Source: Evansella sp. AB-P1
GTDB taxonomy: Bacteria > Bacillota > Bacilli > Bacillales > Salisediminibacteriaceae
Length of the DNA: 60,824 bases
NCBI RefSeq assembly: GCF_029688925.1
Contig: NZ_JARUKY010000026.1
Coordinates: 1-60,824, forward strand
Reading direction: 5' to 3'
The notes under the pieces are model-generated. The model saw nothing but the letters and a program-made list of their open reading frames with translations. It made no database searches and was not told the DNA's origin. Positions 43,437 through 53,672 of this stretch are shown here, in pieces. Every line of letters begins with the position of its first letter. The first letter of the stretch is position 1. The position numbers and the translations under genes are program-made.

Positions 43437-43583
43437 CCTAATATTGCCTCAGCAACAATGTTAAAGAAACTCGGCTGTTTAGAAGAAGGAGTTCGTAGAC
43501 AAATGGTTTATAGTGACGGGCGTTATATAGATGAAATTTTATTTGGATTAACTAAAGATGAATTTGTTAAAGAAAATAATTGA
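43437..43583 (+). pseudogene. C-terminal fragment of a RimJ/RimL-type GNAT acetyltransferase
   Basis: The frame opens shortly after the decayed family-A repeat and reads 'PNIASATMLKKLGCLEEGVR' and 'RQMVYSDGRYIDEILFGLTK', the typical end of ribosomal-protein N-acetyltransferase-like enzymes (N-x-A-S, K-K-L-G-F, E-G-x-R-R). Only about 48 codons of roughly 180 remain, with no start. The fragment follows a repeat like the other truncated genes. Confidence 0.85.
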
Positions 43584-43800
43584 TTATTACACATTTATTA
43601 TCCTACTTTTAATACTTAACGGTGACTGGTTACTTATTAAAAAAAGATATGCTACTATTTTGATTAAGCTTTAATTGGGAAACACTACTTTACATTTTTT
43701 TCTGCGACCACTACTCAAGCCAGGTTGAGTGTCGTGTCGAAACTCATTTTAAAAGAAGGCAACTAACCCTATTGGGCGTTGCCTTTTTACGTTTTGCAGA

Positions 43801-44940
43801 TTAGCTTTGTATCTTTTCAAATGATGTAGTAGAATTTCTGATGATTATTTTTGGTTCATACACTATGGATGGAGGACGATCACCTTTCATTTCAACAGCA
43901 GAAACCATCCATTTTGCAGCATCAATACCCATTTGCATTTTTGGATGGGTGATTGTAGTAAGCTTAACCTCGGTAGCTTCTGCTAAAAAAGAGTCATCAT
44001 TACCAACAATAGAAACATCCTCTGGAACACGTAAACCACGATTCCTTAGTAAATTTAATACTTGTATGGCAAGTTCGTCATTGTAACAAACAATTGCAGT
44101 TTGCCTTTGGTCAGTATTCAAATATTTTTCTAATCGCTTTAATAACTTGTCATATCTTTCTTCTGTTGTATAGGTAATGACCATCTCTGGAAAAAACGTC
44201 AATCCAGACTCTCTAAAGGCACGAATAAAGCCTCTCATCCTATTGATTCCTTGGAGGTCATCTGTTTTAAACAAACCGATGATTTTCTCGTGTCCCAATT
44301 TAATGATATGTTCAGTAGCTAGATATCCACCGTTTTCATCATTTACTATGATGTGTGGAGGTATTATTTGTGAATAAAATTGATTAACCATTAAGTATGG
44401 AATGTTTTTTTGTTCCAATTCCAGATAATATGGAATGTTTGGATTGTAATTGCTGCTTTTTGTTGGTTCGACGATAAGGCCATCAATGTCTCTGTTTAAC
44501 ATCGTTTGTAAGCAATGCCGTTCTTTTTCAACATCATTGTTTGTACAAGCAAGGGTTAAGGTGTATCCTTCCGCTGTTAAATAGGATTCAATTCCCCTAA
44601 TAATAGAGGGGAAAATGTAGTCAGAGATATATGTTGTAATAACACCGATATTTTTTTCCTTCATAGACCTTAATGGTTGTAAAGTTTGAGGTGTATCTTC
44701 AGATAATTTGTGAGAACAGAATGTGCCAGATCCTTGTTCTTTGTATAACCACCCTTCATGAACCAATCCTCCAATAGCTTGGCGAATCGTGTGTCTGCTA
44801 ACGGCAAACATTTTCATTAGTTCATTTTCTGAATATATCTTTTCACCAGGTTTAATATCCCCACTTGTGATCCAATCTTTTATCTTTTCTTTAATTAAAA
44901 TATATTTTGCTGGCTGTGCCACTGCATTCACCGCTTTCAA
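43801..44940 (-). CDS. araR: AraR, arabinose-responsive repressor
   Basis: 379 residues. Residues 10-75 are a GntR-type winged helix ('IKDWITSGDIKPGEKIYSEN', 'ELMKMFAVSRHTIRQAIGGL'). Residues 90-375 are a LacI/PBP-like sugar-binding domain ('NIGVITTYISDYIFPSIIRG', 'ERHCLQTMLNRDIDGLIVEP', 'PEDVSIVGNDDSFLAEA'). This GntR-LacI fusion is the hallmark of AraR, which binds L-arabinose and represses ara genes. It is divergent from araDAB and the gap holds three operator-like palindromes. Length and motifs are intact. Confidence 0.94.
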   Translation of the reverse strand: MKAVNAVAQPAKYILIKEKIKDWITSGDIKPGEKIYSENELMKMFAVSRHTIRQAIGGLVHEGWLYKEQGSGTFCSHKLSEDTPQTLQPLRSMKEKNIGVITTYISDYIFPSIIRGIESYLTAEGYTLTLACTNNDVEKERHCLQTMLNRDIDGLIVEPTKSSNYNPNIPYYLELEQKNIPYLMVNQFYSQIIPPHIIVNDENGGYLATEHIIKLGHEKIIGLFKTDDLQGINRMRGFIRAFRESGLTFFPEMVITYTTEERYDKLLKRLEKYLNTDQRQTAIVCYNDELAIQVLNLLRNRGLRVPEDVSIVGNDDSFLAEATEVKLTTITHPKMQMGIDAAKWMVSAVEMKGDRPPSIVYEPKIIIRNSTTSFEKIQS

Positions 44941-44965
44941 TTGTTGCTTGTATTGCTATTGTTAA

Positions 44966-44981
44966 AAATGTACGTACGACA
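44966..44981. promoter_or_regulatory. AraR operator candidate 1
   Basis: AAATGTACGTACGACA fits the AraR box ATTTGTACGTACAAAT; it lies 26 bases upstream of araR and would serve autoregulation. Confidence 0.75.
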
Positions 44982-45330
44982 TGATAATTCATAAGTAATA
45001 TGTTAACAAAAAAAAGATGAAATATCTCCATTTATTTCTTGCTTCTCTTAAATCCATGTATCTTTAGTTGAACTACTATTTAAGATAATTTTATTAGAAT
45101 TAAGAAAAATAAATTTATTAATTGAAAGTCTCTGTTAAAGGAAATAGTAGATTTTATTATTATGGCTGATTGAAGCGTTTCCTTTAGGAGCCACTACGAT
45201 GACATTTAGCCGTTACCCACAGGATGTGGGTTGCTCTTAGGCGGAATTGGAACACCATGAAGTGGAATTCAACACGAAAATATAACACAGCCTAATTGAA
45301 AAAAAAATAATAGATGCTATGATTAAATTA

Positions 45331-45376
45331 ACTTATACGTATAAGTATAAAATAATTATAACTTGTACGTACGAAT
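45331..45376. promoter_or_regulatory. AraR operators 2 and 3 at the araDAB promoter
   Basis: A perfect 16-base palindrome ACTTATACGTATAAGT (45331-45346) and ACTTGTACGTACGAAT (45361-45376), centres 30 bases apart (nearly three helical turns), just ahead of araD. Paired, phased sites are used by AraR for cooperative repression in B. subtilis. A weaker relative (ACTTGTATGTATGGTT) occurs between araD and araA near 46163. Confidence 0.82.
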
Positions 45377-45427
45377 GTTAGATGGTTATGTATAGAAAAT
45401 GATAGGAAAGGGAAAGGAGGAGACTGT

Positions 45428-46123
45428 ATGCTAGATCAATTAAAAAATGAGGTTTTGGAAGCAAATTTACAACTTCCTAAGCATGGTTTAGTAACATTTA
45501 CATGGGGAAATGTAAGCGGGATTGACCATGAACAAGGGCTTATCGTCATTAAACCGAGTGGTGTACCGTATGAAGACTTAGAAATTGACCATTTAGTAGT
45601 AGTAGATTTACAAGGGAGAGTCGTTGAAGGGACATTAAGACCATCTTCAGATACACCAACACATCTTGCACTTTACCGAAAATTTCCGGAAATAGGTGGA
45701 ATTGTTCATACCCACTCTTCATGGGCTACCAGCTGGGCTCAAGCTGGACTTCCAATTCCAGTGCTTGGAACTACTCATGCTGATTACTTTTATGGAGAAA
45801 TCCCTTGTACCCGTAAACTATACGAAGAGGAAATTGAACGAGAGTACGAATTTGAAACTGGTCATGTCATTATTGAAACTTTTGAAAGTGAAGGGATTGA
45901 TCCAATTGCCATGCCTGGTGTTCTAGTAGCGGGACATGCACCATTTTCCTGGGGGAAAAACGCAAATCAAGCTGTTCATAATGCGGTGGTTTTAGAGGAA
46001 GTGGCCAAAATGGCTTTTCATACCCTCCAGTTGAATTCGAATACTAGACCTATTGATCCATTTTTATTAGATAAGCATTACCTTCGTAAGCATGGTGCGA
46101 ATGCCTACTATGGACAAAAGTAG
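45428..46123 (+). CDS. araD: L-ribulose-5-phosphate 4-epimerase
   Basis: 231 residues, ATG with AAAGGAGGA. Class II aldolase/epimerase family: '[20 protein letters not shown]', '[10 protein letters not shown]', zinc-binding histidines in '[18 protein letters not shown]' and '[10 protein letters not shown]' (H-T-H and later H near 'GHAPFSWG'). It converts L-ribulose 5-phosphate into D-xylulose 5-phosphate, the last step before the pentose phosphate pathway. First gene of the operon (order D-A-B), directly under AraR operators. Confidence 0.96.
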   Translation: MLDQLKNEVLEANLQLPKHGLVTFTWGNVSGIDHEQGLIVIKPSGVPYEDLEIDHLVVVDLQGRVVEGTLRPSSDTPTHLALYRKFPEIGGIVHTHSSWATSWAQAGLPIPVLGTTHADYFYGEIPCTRKLYEEEIEREYEFETGHVIIETFESEGIDPIAMPGVLVAGHAPFSWGKNANQAVHNAVVLEEVAKMAFHTLQLNSNTRPIDPFLLDKHYLRKHGANAYYGQK

Positions 46124-46245
46124 CAATGCATGAAGGAAAGTAATTCGTATTTGAATTGAATTAACTTGTATGTATGGTTTTCTGGTTTATATAATGTTTC
46201 ATTTCTTATTTAACTACTATATTTCATACTTAAGGGGGATTATCC

Positions 46246-47730
46246 TTGTCAACGACAAAGATATATGAATTCTGGTTTGTAACAGGAAGTCAATTATTAT
46301 ACGGAGAAGATGTACTTCGTCAAGTGGAAGAAAATTCTAAAAGCATTGTAAATGGCTTAGGTGATGATACTCGAGTACCATATAAAATCGTTTTTAAATC
46401 AGTAGTAAAGGATTCCGATTCAATCCGAAAACTAGTTCTTGAAGGAAATGCGGATGAAAATTGTGCGGGAATCATAACATGGATGCACACGTTCTCACCA
46501 TCAAAAATGTGGATTGCTGGCCTTGCTTCATTGCAAAAGCCATATCTTCATTTAGCTACACAGTTTAACCGTGATATCCCATGGGATTCAATCGATATGG
46601 ATTTCATGAACTTGAATCAAGCGGCGCACGGTGATCGTGAACATGGATTCATCGCGGCACGTATGAATATTAAGCGTAAAGTGGTAGTGGGGCATTGGGA
46701 AAGCCCAGAGGTGAGAGAACGTATTGGCAGCTGGATGAGAACAGCGGTTGCATTTAATGAAAGCCAAAATCTTAAGATTGCTAGATTTGGTGATAACATG
46801 CGCCAAGTAGCTGTAACAGAGGGAGATAAGGTAGAAGCGCAAATCAAGTTTGGTTGGACTGTGAATGGATACGGAGTAGGAGATCTCGTTCAACGTATGG
46901 ATGATGTCACAAAAGAAGAAATTGATCAGTTAATGACTGAATATGAACAGCAATATGACATTACTCATGAGGGACTAATTGATGGACAAGTCCGTGAATC
47001 TATCTGTTACCAAGCGAGAATGGAACTTGGTATGAAAGCGTTCTTAACGGAAGGGGGCTACACGGCATTTACTACTACATTTGAGGATTTACATGGAATA
47101 CGTCAGCTTCCCGGTTTAGCAGTACAGCGTTTAATGGAACAAGGTTATGGTTTTGCTGCCGAAGGGGACTGGAAAACAGCTGCACTTGTACGATTAATGA
47201 AAATTATTGCCGCCAATAAAGGAACATCCTTCATGGAAGATTATACATACCATTTTGAGCCTGGCAATGAAATGGTTTTAGGTGCGCACATGCTTGAAGT
47301 ATGTCCAACTATCTCTGCTACTCGTCCGAAAATCGAAGTTCACCCCCTTGGAATCGGCGGTAAAGAAGATCCAGCGCGAATTGTATTTGATGGAAGGAGT
47401 GGTTCCGCACTGAATGCAACCATTGTTGATCTTGGGCATCGTTTCCGTCTTCTTGTAAATGAAGTGGATGCTGTACAGCCGGAAAAAGAGATGCCAAAAC
47501 TTCCGGTTGCACGGGTATTATGGAAAGCTCAGCCAACTATATGCCAAGCTGTTGAGAATTGGATCCAAGCAGGGGGGGCCCATCATACTGGCTTCTCCTA
47601 CAATGTAACGACTGAACAACTGAGGGACTTTGCCGAATTAGCTGGAATCGAAATCGTTGTAATTAATGATGACACTGATAACAATGCTTTCCATAATGAA
47701 TTACGTTGGAATGAAGTACTTTACCGATAA
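46246..47730 (+). CDS. araA: L-arabinose isomerase
   Basis: 494 residues from TTG with AAGGGGG upstream. '[20 protein letters not shown]' is the classical AraA start; '[14 protein letters not shown]', '[20 protein letters not shown]', and metal ligands in '[17 protein letters not shown]' and later '[20 protein letters not shown]' are all present. It isomerises L-arabinose to L-ribulose with Mn2+. Length is standard. It follows araD after a 122-base gap with a weak AraR-like word. Confidence 0.97.
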   Translation: MSTTKIYEFWFVTGSQLLYGEDVLRQVEENSKSIVNGLGDDTRVPYKIVFKSVVKDSDSIRKLVLEGNADENCAGIITWMHTFSPSKMWIAGLASLQKPYLHLATQFNRDIPWDSIDMDFMNLNQAAHGDREHGFIAARMNIKRKVVVGHWESPEVRERIGSWMRTAVAFNESQNLKIARFGDNMRQVAVTEGDKVEAQIKFGWTVNGYGVGDLVQRMDDVTKEEIDQLMTEYEQQYDITHEGLIDGQVRESICYQARMELGMKAFLTEGGYTAFTTTFEDLHGIRQLPGLAVQRLMEQGYGFAAEGDWKTAALVRLMKIIAANKGTSFMEDYTYHFEPGNEMVLGAHMLEVCPTISATRPKIEVHPLGIGGKEDPARIVFDGRSGSALNATIVDLGHRFRLLVNEVDAVQPEKEMPKLPVARVLWKAQPTICQAVENWIQAGGAHHTGFSYNVTTEQLRDFAELAGIEIVVINDDTDNNAFHNELRWNEVLYR

Positions 47731-47765
47731 TGAAAAAAATAAAGATATTTTAAATAACAACAAAG

Positions 47766-47795
47766 ATGATAGGGCTATTAAATATAATAGCCCTA
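47766..47795 (+). promoter_or_regulatory. Intergenic hairpin between araA and araB
   Basis: AGGGCTATTA / TAATAGCCCT with a short AT loop, no strong T-run, followed by AATATTTATC. It may be a partial terminator or an mRNA-stabilising stem that sets the araB level. Confidence 0.55.
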
Positions 47796-47824
47796 ATATT
47801 TATCATTATGTGGAGGTAATTGAC

Positions 47825-49423
47825 ATGAGCTTTGATGTGAAAAATGCTATTGAAACTGGCAAAACAGTACTTGGAATTGAACTTGGTTCAACCCGAATTA
47901 AAACCGTTCTCATTGGAGAAGATCATGTGCCGATCGCATCTGGCAGCCATGACTGGGAAAATAGCTATGTGGAAAATATTTGGACCTATAGTGAAGAGGA
48001 CATTTGGAAGGGTATACAAGATAGCTATCAAAAGATGGCTAACGATGTGAAGCAGCAATATGGAGTTACCTTACAAAAGGTAGGGGCAATCGGTATTAGT
48101 GCGATGATGCATGGTTATATGACTTTCGACAAAGATGGAGATCTGCTGGTACCTTTTCGTACCTGGCGTAACAATATTACCGAACAAGCTTCAAAAGAAC
48201 TGACTGAACGGTTTAACTATCACATTCCGCAAAGATGGAGTATTGCTCATCTATATCAAGCTATTTTGAATCAAGAGAAACATATTTCTTACATTAGTTT
48301 CCAGACAACGCTTGCAGGGTTTATCCATTGGAAACTAACAGGCCAGAAGGTTCTGGGAGTTGGTGAAGCATCCGGTGTATTTCCAATTGACTTGAATACG
48401 AAGACCTATAATCAAAAAATGTTTGATCAATTCAATGACCTAATTGCCCCTAACAATCTACCATGGAAGCTTGAAGATATTCTTCCTAAGGTTTTAGTTG
48501 CGGGTGAAAACGCCGGTGTACTTACAAATGAAGGTGCGAAGCTTTTGGATGTTACCGGAGAGTTAGAGGCTGGTATTCCACTTTGTCCCCCAGAAGGTGA
48601 TGCGGGAACTGGTATGGTCGCAACCAATAGCGTAGCAAAACGTACTGGTAATGTTTCTGCTGGAACTTCTGTATTTGCAATGGTTGTTCTGGAAAAGGAA
48701 CTGTCCAAAGTATATTCCGAGATTGACCTTGTTACTACGCCTACTGGTAATCTAGTAGCCATGGCACATTCCAACAACTGTTCTTCCGATCTGAATGCAT
48801 GGGTAGGTTTGTTTGATGAATTTTCAAAAGCAATGGGTATGGAAGTTGACATCAATAAATTGTACGGATCTCTATATAACTTGGCTCTTCAAGGAGATGC
48901 AGATTGCGGTGGTTTATTGGCTTACGGCTATCTTTCAGGTGAACACATTACCCACTTTGAAGAAGGTCGTCCATTGTTTGTTCGTTCATCAAATAGTAAC
49001 TTTAACTTGCCTAATTTCATGCGTGTACATTTGTTTACAGCACTAGGAGCACTGAAAATGGGTATGGATATTCTTTTCGAAGAAGAAAAAGTGAAGCTGG
49101 ATGAAATCCTTGGTCACGGTGGTTTGTTTAAGACGAAAGGTGTAGGGCAGAACATTATGGCCGCTGCTCTCAATGTTCCTGTTTCTGTTATGGAAACTGC
49201 AGAAGAAGGCGGAGCATGGGGTATCGCCCTGCTTGCATCATATATGGTTAACAAAGCCCATAATGAAAGTTTAGAAGAGTTTTTAAATCAAAAAGTATTT
49301 GCAGAAAAAGCTAGTATGACTATATCTCCTGATCCTAAAGATGTAGAAGGCTTTATGAAATTTATGAAGCGTTATTCTAAGGGACTTGCAATTGAACGAG
49401 CAGCAATAGAGAACCTTAAATAA
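47825..49423 (+). CDS. araB: FGGY-family carbohydrate kinase, ribulokinase role
   Basis: The ATG at 47825 follows GTGGAGGT; the longer frame overlapping araA has no site. 532 residues. FGGY marks: '[20 protein letters not shown]' (first phosphate motif), '[13 protein letters not shown]', '[14 protein letters not shown]' and '[20 protein letters not shown]' (C-terminal ATP-binding). By position it should phosphorylate L-ribulose. The sequence looks like the FGGY branch often paired with araA and araD in other Firmicutes, rather than the classical AraB of B. subtilis, so the symbol is by function and context. No transporter gene is present nearby. Confidence 0.85.
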   Translation: MSFDVKNAIETGKTVLGIELGSTRIKTVLIGEDHVPIASGSHDWENSYVENIWTYSEEDIWKGIQDSYQKMANDVKQQYGVTLQKVGAIGISAMMHGYMTFDKDGDLLVPFRTWRNNITEQASKELTERFNYHIPQRWSIAHLYQAILNQEKHISYISFQTTLAGFIHWKLTGQKVLGVGEASGVFPIDLNTKTYNQKMFDQFNDLIAPNNLPWKLEDILPKVLVAGENAGVLTNEGAKLLDVTGELEAGIPLCPPEGDAGTGMVATNSVAKRTGNVSAGTSVFAMVVLEKELSKVYSEIDLVTTPTGNLVAMAHSNNCSSDLNAWVGLFDEFSKAMGMEVDINKLYGSLYNLALQGDADCGGLLAYGYLSGEHITHFEEGRPLFVRSSNSNFNLPNFMRVHLFTALGALKMGMDILFEEEKVKLDEILGHGGLFKTKGVGQNIMAAALNVPVSVMETAEEGGAWGIALLASYMVNKAHNESLEEFLNQKVFAEKASMTISPDPKDVEGFMKFMKRYSKGLAIERAAIENLK

Positions 49424-49699
49424 AATTGTATAAATTTATAACACGATAGTAGAGAAACTCACTAGAAGCGTTTATAAATTTTTAGAGCAGAATAGTGAGT
49501 ACAATAGTATATGACCACAACGTCAGACTATACTTCCACTAACTCGTGGCTGGGACAGGACCTTGTCCCAGTTGGCTTTTCAACAAATAACTTTATTTTT
49601 AAGTGTGCGATAGAAGAAAAGTGACTTTAGTAATAATATCCTTGTTGCATCTACTGATTTTTTTTGGTAATATCGTTTCATAGCTAACGATTATGAAAA
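49424..49699. repeat. Gap with a short family-B element
   Basis: CTGGGACAGGACCTTGTCCC AGTTGGC at about 49550-49577 is the only recognisable element between araB and the MarR gene. Confidence 0.65.
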
Positions 49700-50236
49700 T
49701 TGTTTAAAGAGGCGGTGATCAGTGTATATTCCTTTAATGAAGATGGAGAACTGCTCCAAGAAGAGAAAGATACGATTAATCGATTGTCAAAAATGCCCTT
49801 GGATTCCCTTAATTTAGATGCTGTTTCTGTTGTTACTAACATCTATCGAGTGGCTCAAGGATTGAGAAACAAAATGGAACGAGAAGTTTTATCAAAACAT
49901 GGGCTTTCCTGGACTTCCTTTTCCATTTTATATGATTTATGGATTTGGAAATCAGTGGAAACGAAGAAGCTGGCAGAGTTAACTGCTGTTTCGAAAGCTA
50001 CAATCAGTAATATTACAAAAACATTAGAAAAGAAAGAACTTGTGTTTAGAAGAACAGATACAAGGGACAGAAGGATTACTTATGTAACATTGACGGATAA
50101 AGGAAAAAAGGTAATGGAAGAGCTATATCCGCAATTTCATAAAGGAGAAGTGGAGATTGTCTCTAGCTTATCGGTTAATGAACAAAAGGACGTTTCAGAA
50201 TCATTAAGGCGAGTAATAAAAGAAAATCAATTTTAG
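49700..50236 (+). CDS. MarR-family regulator (YwaE-like)
   Basis: 178 residues from the first in-frame TTG; the exact start is uncertain because the ribosome site AAAGAGG lies close to several possible codons. Core winged helix: 'LSWTSFSILYDLWIWKSVET', 'KKLAELTAVSKATISNITKT', 'LEKKELVFRRTDTRDRRITY' (the D-x-R-D-x-R-x wing). In B. subtilis a MarR gene (ywaE) sits beside tyrZ, and the same arrangement here suggests orthology. Ligand and targets unknown. Confidence 0.8.
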   Translation: MFKEAVISVYSFNEDGELLQEEKDTINRLSKMPLDSLNLDAVSVVTNIYRVAQGLRNKMEREVLSKHGLSWTSFSILYDLWIWKSVETKKLAELTAVSKATISNITKTLEKKELVFRRTDTRDRRITYVTLTDKGKKVMEELYPQFHKGEVEIVSSLSVNEQKDVSESLRRVIKENQF

Positions 50237-50261
50237 TTAGTAAAATAAATAGTTGAAAAGC

Positions 50262-50482
50262 GATGATAGGAAAATCAGTAGGAATTACCTCCCTGTTCCA
50301 GAGAGTCGATGGTTGCTGTGAATCGATATAAAGGTAATCTGAATTACGTTCCTAGAGCTTCCTTGTATGTATATATTGTTACAAGGACGGACGCACCGTT
50401 AACGTAAAGTGGAAGACCATATTCTTCAAAAAGGGTGGAACCGCGTGAAAATCACGTCCCTTTAGAAAAGAATATGGTTTTA
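50262..50482 (+). promoter_or_regulatory. Tyrosine T-box leader
   Basis: A T-box riboswitch. Stem I has an AGTA/GAA-type motif and a specifier loop with TAC (50345-50347, Tyr). The T-box sequence AAGGGTGGAACCGCGTG (50431-50447) can pair with the tRNA acceptor end. The terminator is ACCATATTCTT...AAGAATATGGT (50416-50480) with an inner AAAGGG...CCCTTT stem and TTTTATTT. Uncharged tRNA-Tyr should stabilise the antiterminator and permit transcription of the synthetase. Confidence 0.93.
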
Positions 50483-50505
50483 TTTATTATTTGGAGGTTA
50501 TGAAG

Positions 50506-51750
50506 ATGAAAAACGTGTTGGAACAACTGAATGAAGAACAATTAGCAGAAGTCAAAAGGCAAATGACAATATACACACAAGGTGTGCAAGAAATTATCCC
50601 TACGGAGGAATTAGAGTTAAAGGTTGCAAAATCTATTTTGGAAAACAGACCACTTAAAATTAAATTGGGATTAGACCCATCTGCTCCTGATGTACATCTT
50701 GGGCATACTGTTGTTTTAAAGAAAATGAGGCAGTTTCAAGAGAACGGACATATCATTCAATTGCTTATTGGAGATTTCACAGGTAAGATTGGTGACCCAA
50801 CAGGCAAATCGGTAGCTAGAAAACCTTTAACAAATGAAGAAGTAAAGCGTAACGCAAAAACTTACTTCGAGCAATTTGGAAAAGTGATGAATATGGAAAA
50901 GATCGAACTTCATTACAATTCAAAATGGCTATCACAATTAAACTTTGAAGATGTCATTCAATTAGCGGGAAAAATTACAGTAGCAAGGTTAATGGAAAGG
51001 GACGATTTTGAAGAAAGAATCGCTCTTGGGAAGCCTATTTCCCTTCATGAATTTTTCTACCCATTAATGCAAGGTTACGATTCGGTAGTTTTAGATTGTG
51101 ACATTGAGCTAGGTGGGACCGATCAACACTTTAACATTTTGATGGGGAGACATTTTCAAGAGAAGTTTGGAAAAGAAAAGCAAGTAGCGATGCTGATGCC
51201 GTTGTTGGAGGGGCTTGATGGCGTTGAAAAAATGTCTAAATCAAAGAAAAACTACATTGGCATTGATGAAAGTCCACAAGAAATGTACGGGAAAGCGATG
51301 TCGATTCCGGATGAATTAATGAATAAATACTTCGAGTTAATTACAGACTTTACTCCTGAACAAGTAGAAAAAGTAAAAACAGATATAGATTTAGGAAAGC
51401 TACATCCTAGAGATGCAAAAATGTTATTAGGGAAAACAATCGTAAGGATGTACCACGGTACAGAAGCAGCAGAAAAAGCTGAGCAGCAATTTATTTCAGT
51501 TTTTCAAAAAGGAGTAATCCCTGATGAGATGCCAGTTGTTGAATGGAAAGGCAATCTAGAAGTGCCAATTCTAGATTTTCTAGTAGATCTCAAGTTATTA
51601 AGCTCGAAAAGTGAAGCACGCAGAATGATCGAGAATAAAGGAGTAAAATTGAACGGAGAAAAAGTTGAAGATATAGGGTTACGAGTTCTCATTACCGAAG
51701 GATTAGTTGTACAAGTTGGGAAGCGGAAGTTTGTAAAAATAAATACGTAA
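50506..51750 (+). CDS. tyrZ: Tyrosyl-tRNA synthetase, TyrZ type
   Basis: 414 residues; ATG 50506 has the best spacing to TTGGAGG (ATG 50500 adds two residues). The signature '[20 protein letters not shown]' contains the HxGH motif, 'KIGDPTGKS' is typical, '[12 protein letters not shown]' binds tyrosine/ATP, and 'KMSKSKKN' is the KMSKS loop. An S4 domain closes the protein ('[20 protein letters not shown]'). The N-terminus and motifs match TyrZ rather than TyrS of B. subtilis. Controlled by the T-box ahead. Confidence 0.95.
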   Translation: MKNVLEQLNEEQLAEVKRQMTIYTQGVQEIIPTEELELKVAKSILENRPLKIKLGLDPSAPDVHLGHTVVLKKMRQFQENGHIIQLLIGDFTGKIGDPTGKSVARKPLTNEEVKRNAKTYFEQFGKVMNMEKIELHYNSKWLSQLNFEDVIQLAGKITVARLMERDDFEERIALGKPISLHEFFYPLMQGYDSVVLDCDIELGGTDQHFNILMGRHFQEKFGKEKQVAMLMPLLEGLDGVEKMSKSKKNYIGIDESPQEMYGKAMSIPDELMNKYFELITDFTPEQVEKVKTDIDLGKLHPRDAKMLLGKTIVRMYHGTEAAEKAEQQFISVFQKGVIPDEMPVVEWKGNLEVPILDFLVDLKLLSSKSEARRMIENKGVKLNGEKVEDIGLRVLITEGLVVQVGKRKFVKINT

Positions 51751-51863
51751 CAATGGGACTTGGGAAAAGAAAATTAAGTTATGCAAATGTATCGTTGTTA
51801 GGAAAAATAAGCATATCAAAAGTTTTGAAAGTTATCATTTAAATATTAAGTGCGTTTAATGTT

Positions 51864-51896
51864 CCCTCAAACTAATTTAGTTTGGGGGAGTTTTTA
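51864..51896 (+). terminator. Terminator after tyrZ
   Basis: CCCTCAAACTA / TAGTTTGGGGG stem with a short ATT loop, followed by AGTTTTTAC. Confidence 0.8.
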
Positions 51897-52320
51897 CTTA
51901 GGGGACAGGGGGGACAGCGTGTCTCTTTGAATTCAAGAGCAAACTTTACTAAAAATCGGATGGTCTGACCCTATATTAGAAAACAGTGTTATTTTTAATT
52001 ACATTGACATATTTTACAAACTAAACATCACTTTTTTGAAACTTTTTCCATTAATTATACGTAGTTAGTATAGGGTGATAAAAGCAATGCGGGTATTGAT
52101 TATAAGTTAATTTTATGGTTTAGTGTTTGCGGTTAATCATGAAGAGAAGACGGTTTATCGATATATTACCTTTTACTCTATTTGAGGCAAAAAGGCGATT
52201 CTCGACTATCGATTTTCGCTTTTTAAGAATGATTAAAGAAGATATTGGACGGATGATTCAGATAAGTGGAATAGCGTAGAATACAATATCCGATGACTAG
52301 TAGTTTGAAAGAATACGGAT
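51897..52320. other. Gap with repeat scrap and a 46-codon frame
   Basis: A short family-B scrap (GGGGACAGGGGGGACAGCG, about 51900). An open frame 52138-52278 ('MKRRRFIDILPFTLFEAKRR', 'IDFRFLRMIKEDIGRMIQ') reads like coding sequence and may be a small gene or remnant, with no clear ribosome site. Confidence 0.4.
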
Positions 52321-52548
52321 ATGTTGAAACGCCTCAAGTTTTACCTCGAGTTAGAAGAGTTTAATCCAGATCTTATTATTTCCGCATTTCCGCATTTGAA
52401 TGAAATATTAAGAGATAGAAATCAGGATCGCTATCTCAGACATTACTTGGAAAGGTGGTCGGTTTATGAAACGAAAAGAAATACATATTTTTCTATTTTC
52501 AATCATTTTAATTCTATTGTCCGCACTTTTTACATTTACCGTTTATAA
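52321..52548 (+). CDS. Small ORF ahead of PAP2 gene, doubtful
   Basis: 75 codons: 'LKFYLELEEFNPDLIISAFP', 'HLNEILRDRNQDRYLRHYLE'. The first part reads convincingly as protein; the last 25 codons overlap the PAP2 gene and look accidental. A different frame just upstream ('KEYGYVETPQVLPRVRRV') may be its true 5' part, joined by a frameshift, making this a probable pseudogene. Family not recognised. Confidence 0.35.
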   Translation: MLKRLKFYLELEEFNPDLIISAFPHLNEILRDRNQDRYLRHYLERWSVYETKRNTYFSIFNHFNSIVRTFYIYRL

Positions 52549-53125
52549 TGGTAGCTGGTATACGGTGGATAATCAGTTACAACCTTTGTTTACTTCATGG
52601 AACTCTTCATTTATAGAGAAGACTATGAAATCGATAACTTATTTAGCTTATACAAAAACTCTCGCCCTAATCTCTTCAATAGCCATTTTAGTTTTGCTAA
52701 TTCGAAAGTCATATGCACACATCTTTCATTTCATGATAATTATGGGAGTTGGAATTGTGGGCACTTTTTTTATGAAAATTAATATTGCACGGGAACGACC
52801 AGAGGAAGTATCGTATGTGGATTTCTGGGGGTTTGGTGGGGATATTATCTCCTATAGTTTTCCAAGTGGCCATGCTGTAAAAAGTCTTTTATTCTTTGGA
52901 TTTATGATTTATGTTATCCAGTTAGAAATGAAAGATCAATTATTGAAATCGAGTATAACTGTTCTTTTTATCACACTCATTTTACTAGTTGGTCTTGGAC
53001 AAATCATGCTTAATCGACATTATGTCACAGATGTTATTGGCGGCTATTTCGTATCATTTAGTTGGATAATGTTCTATTTTTCAGCTAATCGTCTTCTATC
53101 AAATTTGAAAATATGGAATGGGTAG
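52466..53125 (+). CDS. PAP2-family membrane phosphatase
   Basis: 219 residues, ATG with AAAGGTGG. Six hydrophobic stretches. The three PAP2 motifs are in place: 'KINIARERP' (KxxxxxxRP), 'SFPSGHAVK' (PSGH), and 'LNRHYVTDVIGGY' (SRxxxxxHxxxD form with N for S). Enzymes of this family remove phosphate from phosphatidylglycerol phosphate or undecaprenyl pyrophosphate at the membrane. Substrate cannot be told from sequence. Confidence 0.9.
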   Translation: MKRKEIHIFLFSIILILLSALFTFTVYNGSWYTVDNQLQPLFTSWNSSFIEKTMKSITYLAYTKTLALISSIAILVLLIRKSYAHIFHFMIIMGVGIVGTFFMKINIARERPEEVSYVDFWGFGGDIISYSFPSGHAVKSLLFFGFMIYVIQLEMKDQLLKSSITVLFITLILLVGLGQIMLNRHYVTDVIGGYFVSFSWIMFYFSANRLLSNLKIWNG

Positions 53126-53195
53126 ATGGGGCATGGAGATGACCTGTTTAGTTGCCAAACTCTAGTATGCTTGGGATGAGTGAAGGTTCTACATA
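53126..53195. repeat. Decayed repeat between PAP2 and the HEYSH gene
   Basis: GGGGCATGGAGATGACCTG, AGTTGCCAAACTCTAGTATGCT and later GGGATGAG look like mutated family-B and family-A pieces. The next frame opens at its end. Confidence 0.45.
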
Positions 53196-53627
53196 ATATA
53201 TTGGCTGGGTATATTTTTTCTACTCATCTATTTCACTACAAACTTAAGCATTCCTATAAACATATTCATTATTATAAACTTTATATTGTCTGTTACCATG
53301 CACGAATACTCACATATACTCGGACTTTACCGCTACAACAAAATTAAAAGTTTAGGATATGTTCGTTCCACCTTATTTTCAGTAGGGATTACTAGGGAAT
53401 CCCTTTCACCTAAACAAGAGATCATTGTCAGTGCTATGGGACCACTTATCCCAACTTTTATTGGAGCTATGATGGCAGTAAGTTCTCTTGTAATCTATAA
53501 TGAACTTGTACTGTTATTATCAGTTTTTTGGATTATGAATTTTATTGCTCTTTTCTTTTCAGATGGCAAAACCATCCTGATTCATTCTAAAAAAATTTAC
53601 CTGAGTAAAATTCTAAAACAATTCTAG
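53196..53627 (+). pseudogene. Membrane metalloprotease-like (HExxH) gene, 5' end missing
   Basis: The frame opens after a stop at 53193 and encodes a hydrophobic stretch ('WLGIFFLLIYFTTNLSIPIN', 'IFIIINFILSVT') leading into 'MHEYSHILGLYRYNKIKSLG', an HExxH zinc motif in a membrane helix as in M50-type site-2-like proteases. Two more hydrophobic segments follow. There is no good start codon or ribosome site (TTG 53286 would begin just before HEYSH), and a decayed repeat precedes. It may be a truncated gene, or a short family with an unusual start; confidence is moderate. Confidence 0.5.
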
Positions 53628-53672
53628 TCTAGACTGTCGCAAGGGTTTAGATATATTACACGAGGTGAATAC

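Noticed and set aside
45170-45190. Possible CcpA cre site (GAAGCGTTTCC) in the araR-araD gap
   Set aside because: The right half does not end in the expected CA; too degenerate to call.
46588-46893. Leftward frames inside araA
   Set aside because: Shadows of the isomerase coding sequence.
48427-48855. 142-codon leftward frame inside araB
   Set aside because: Fully contained in an undoubted kinase gene on the other strand.
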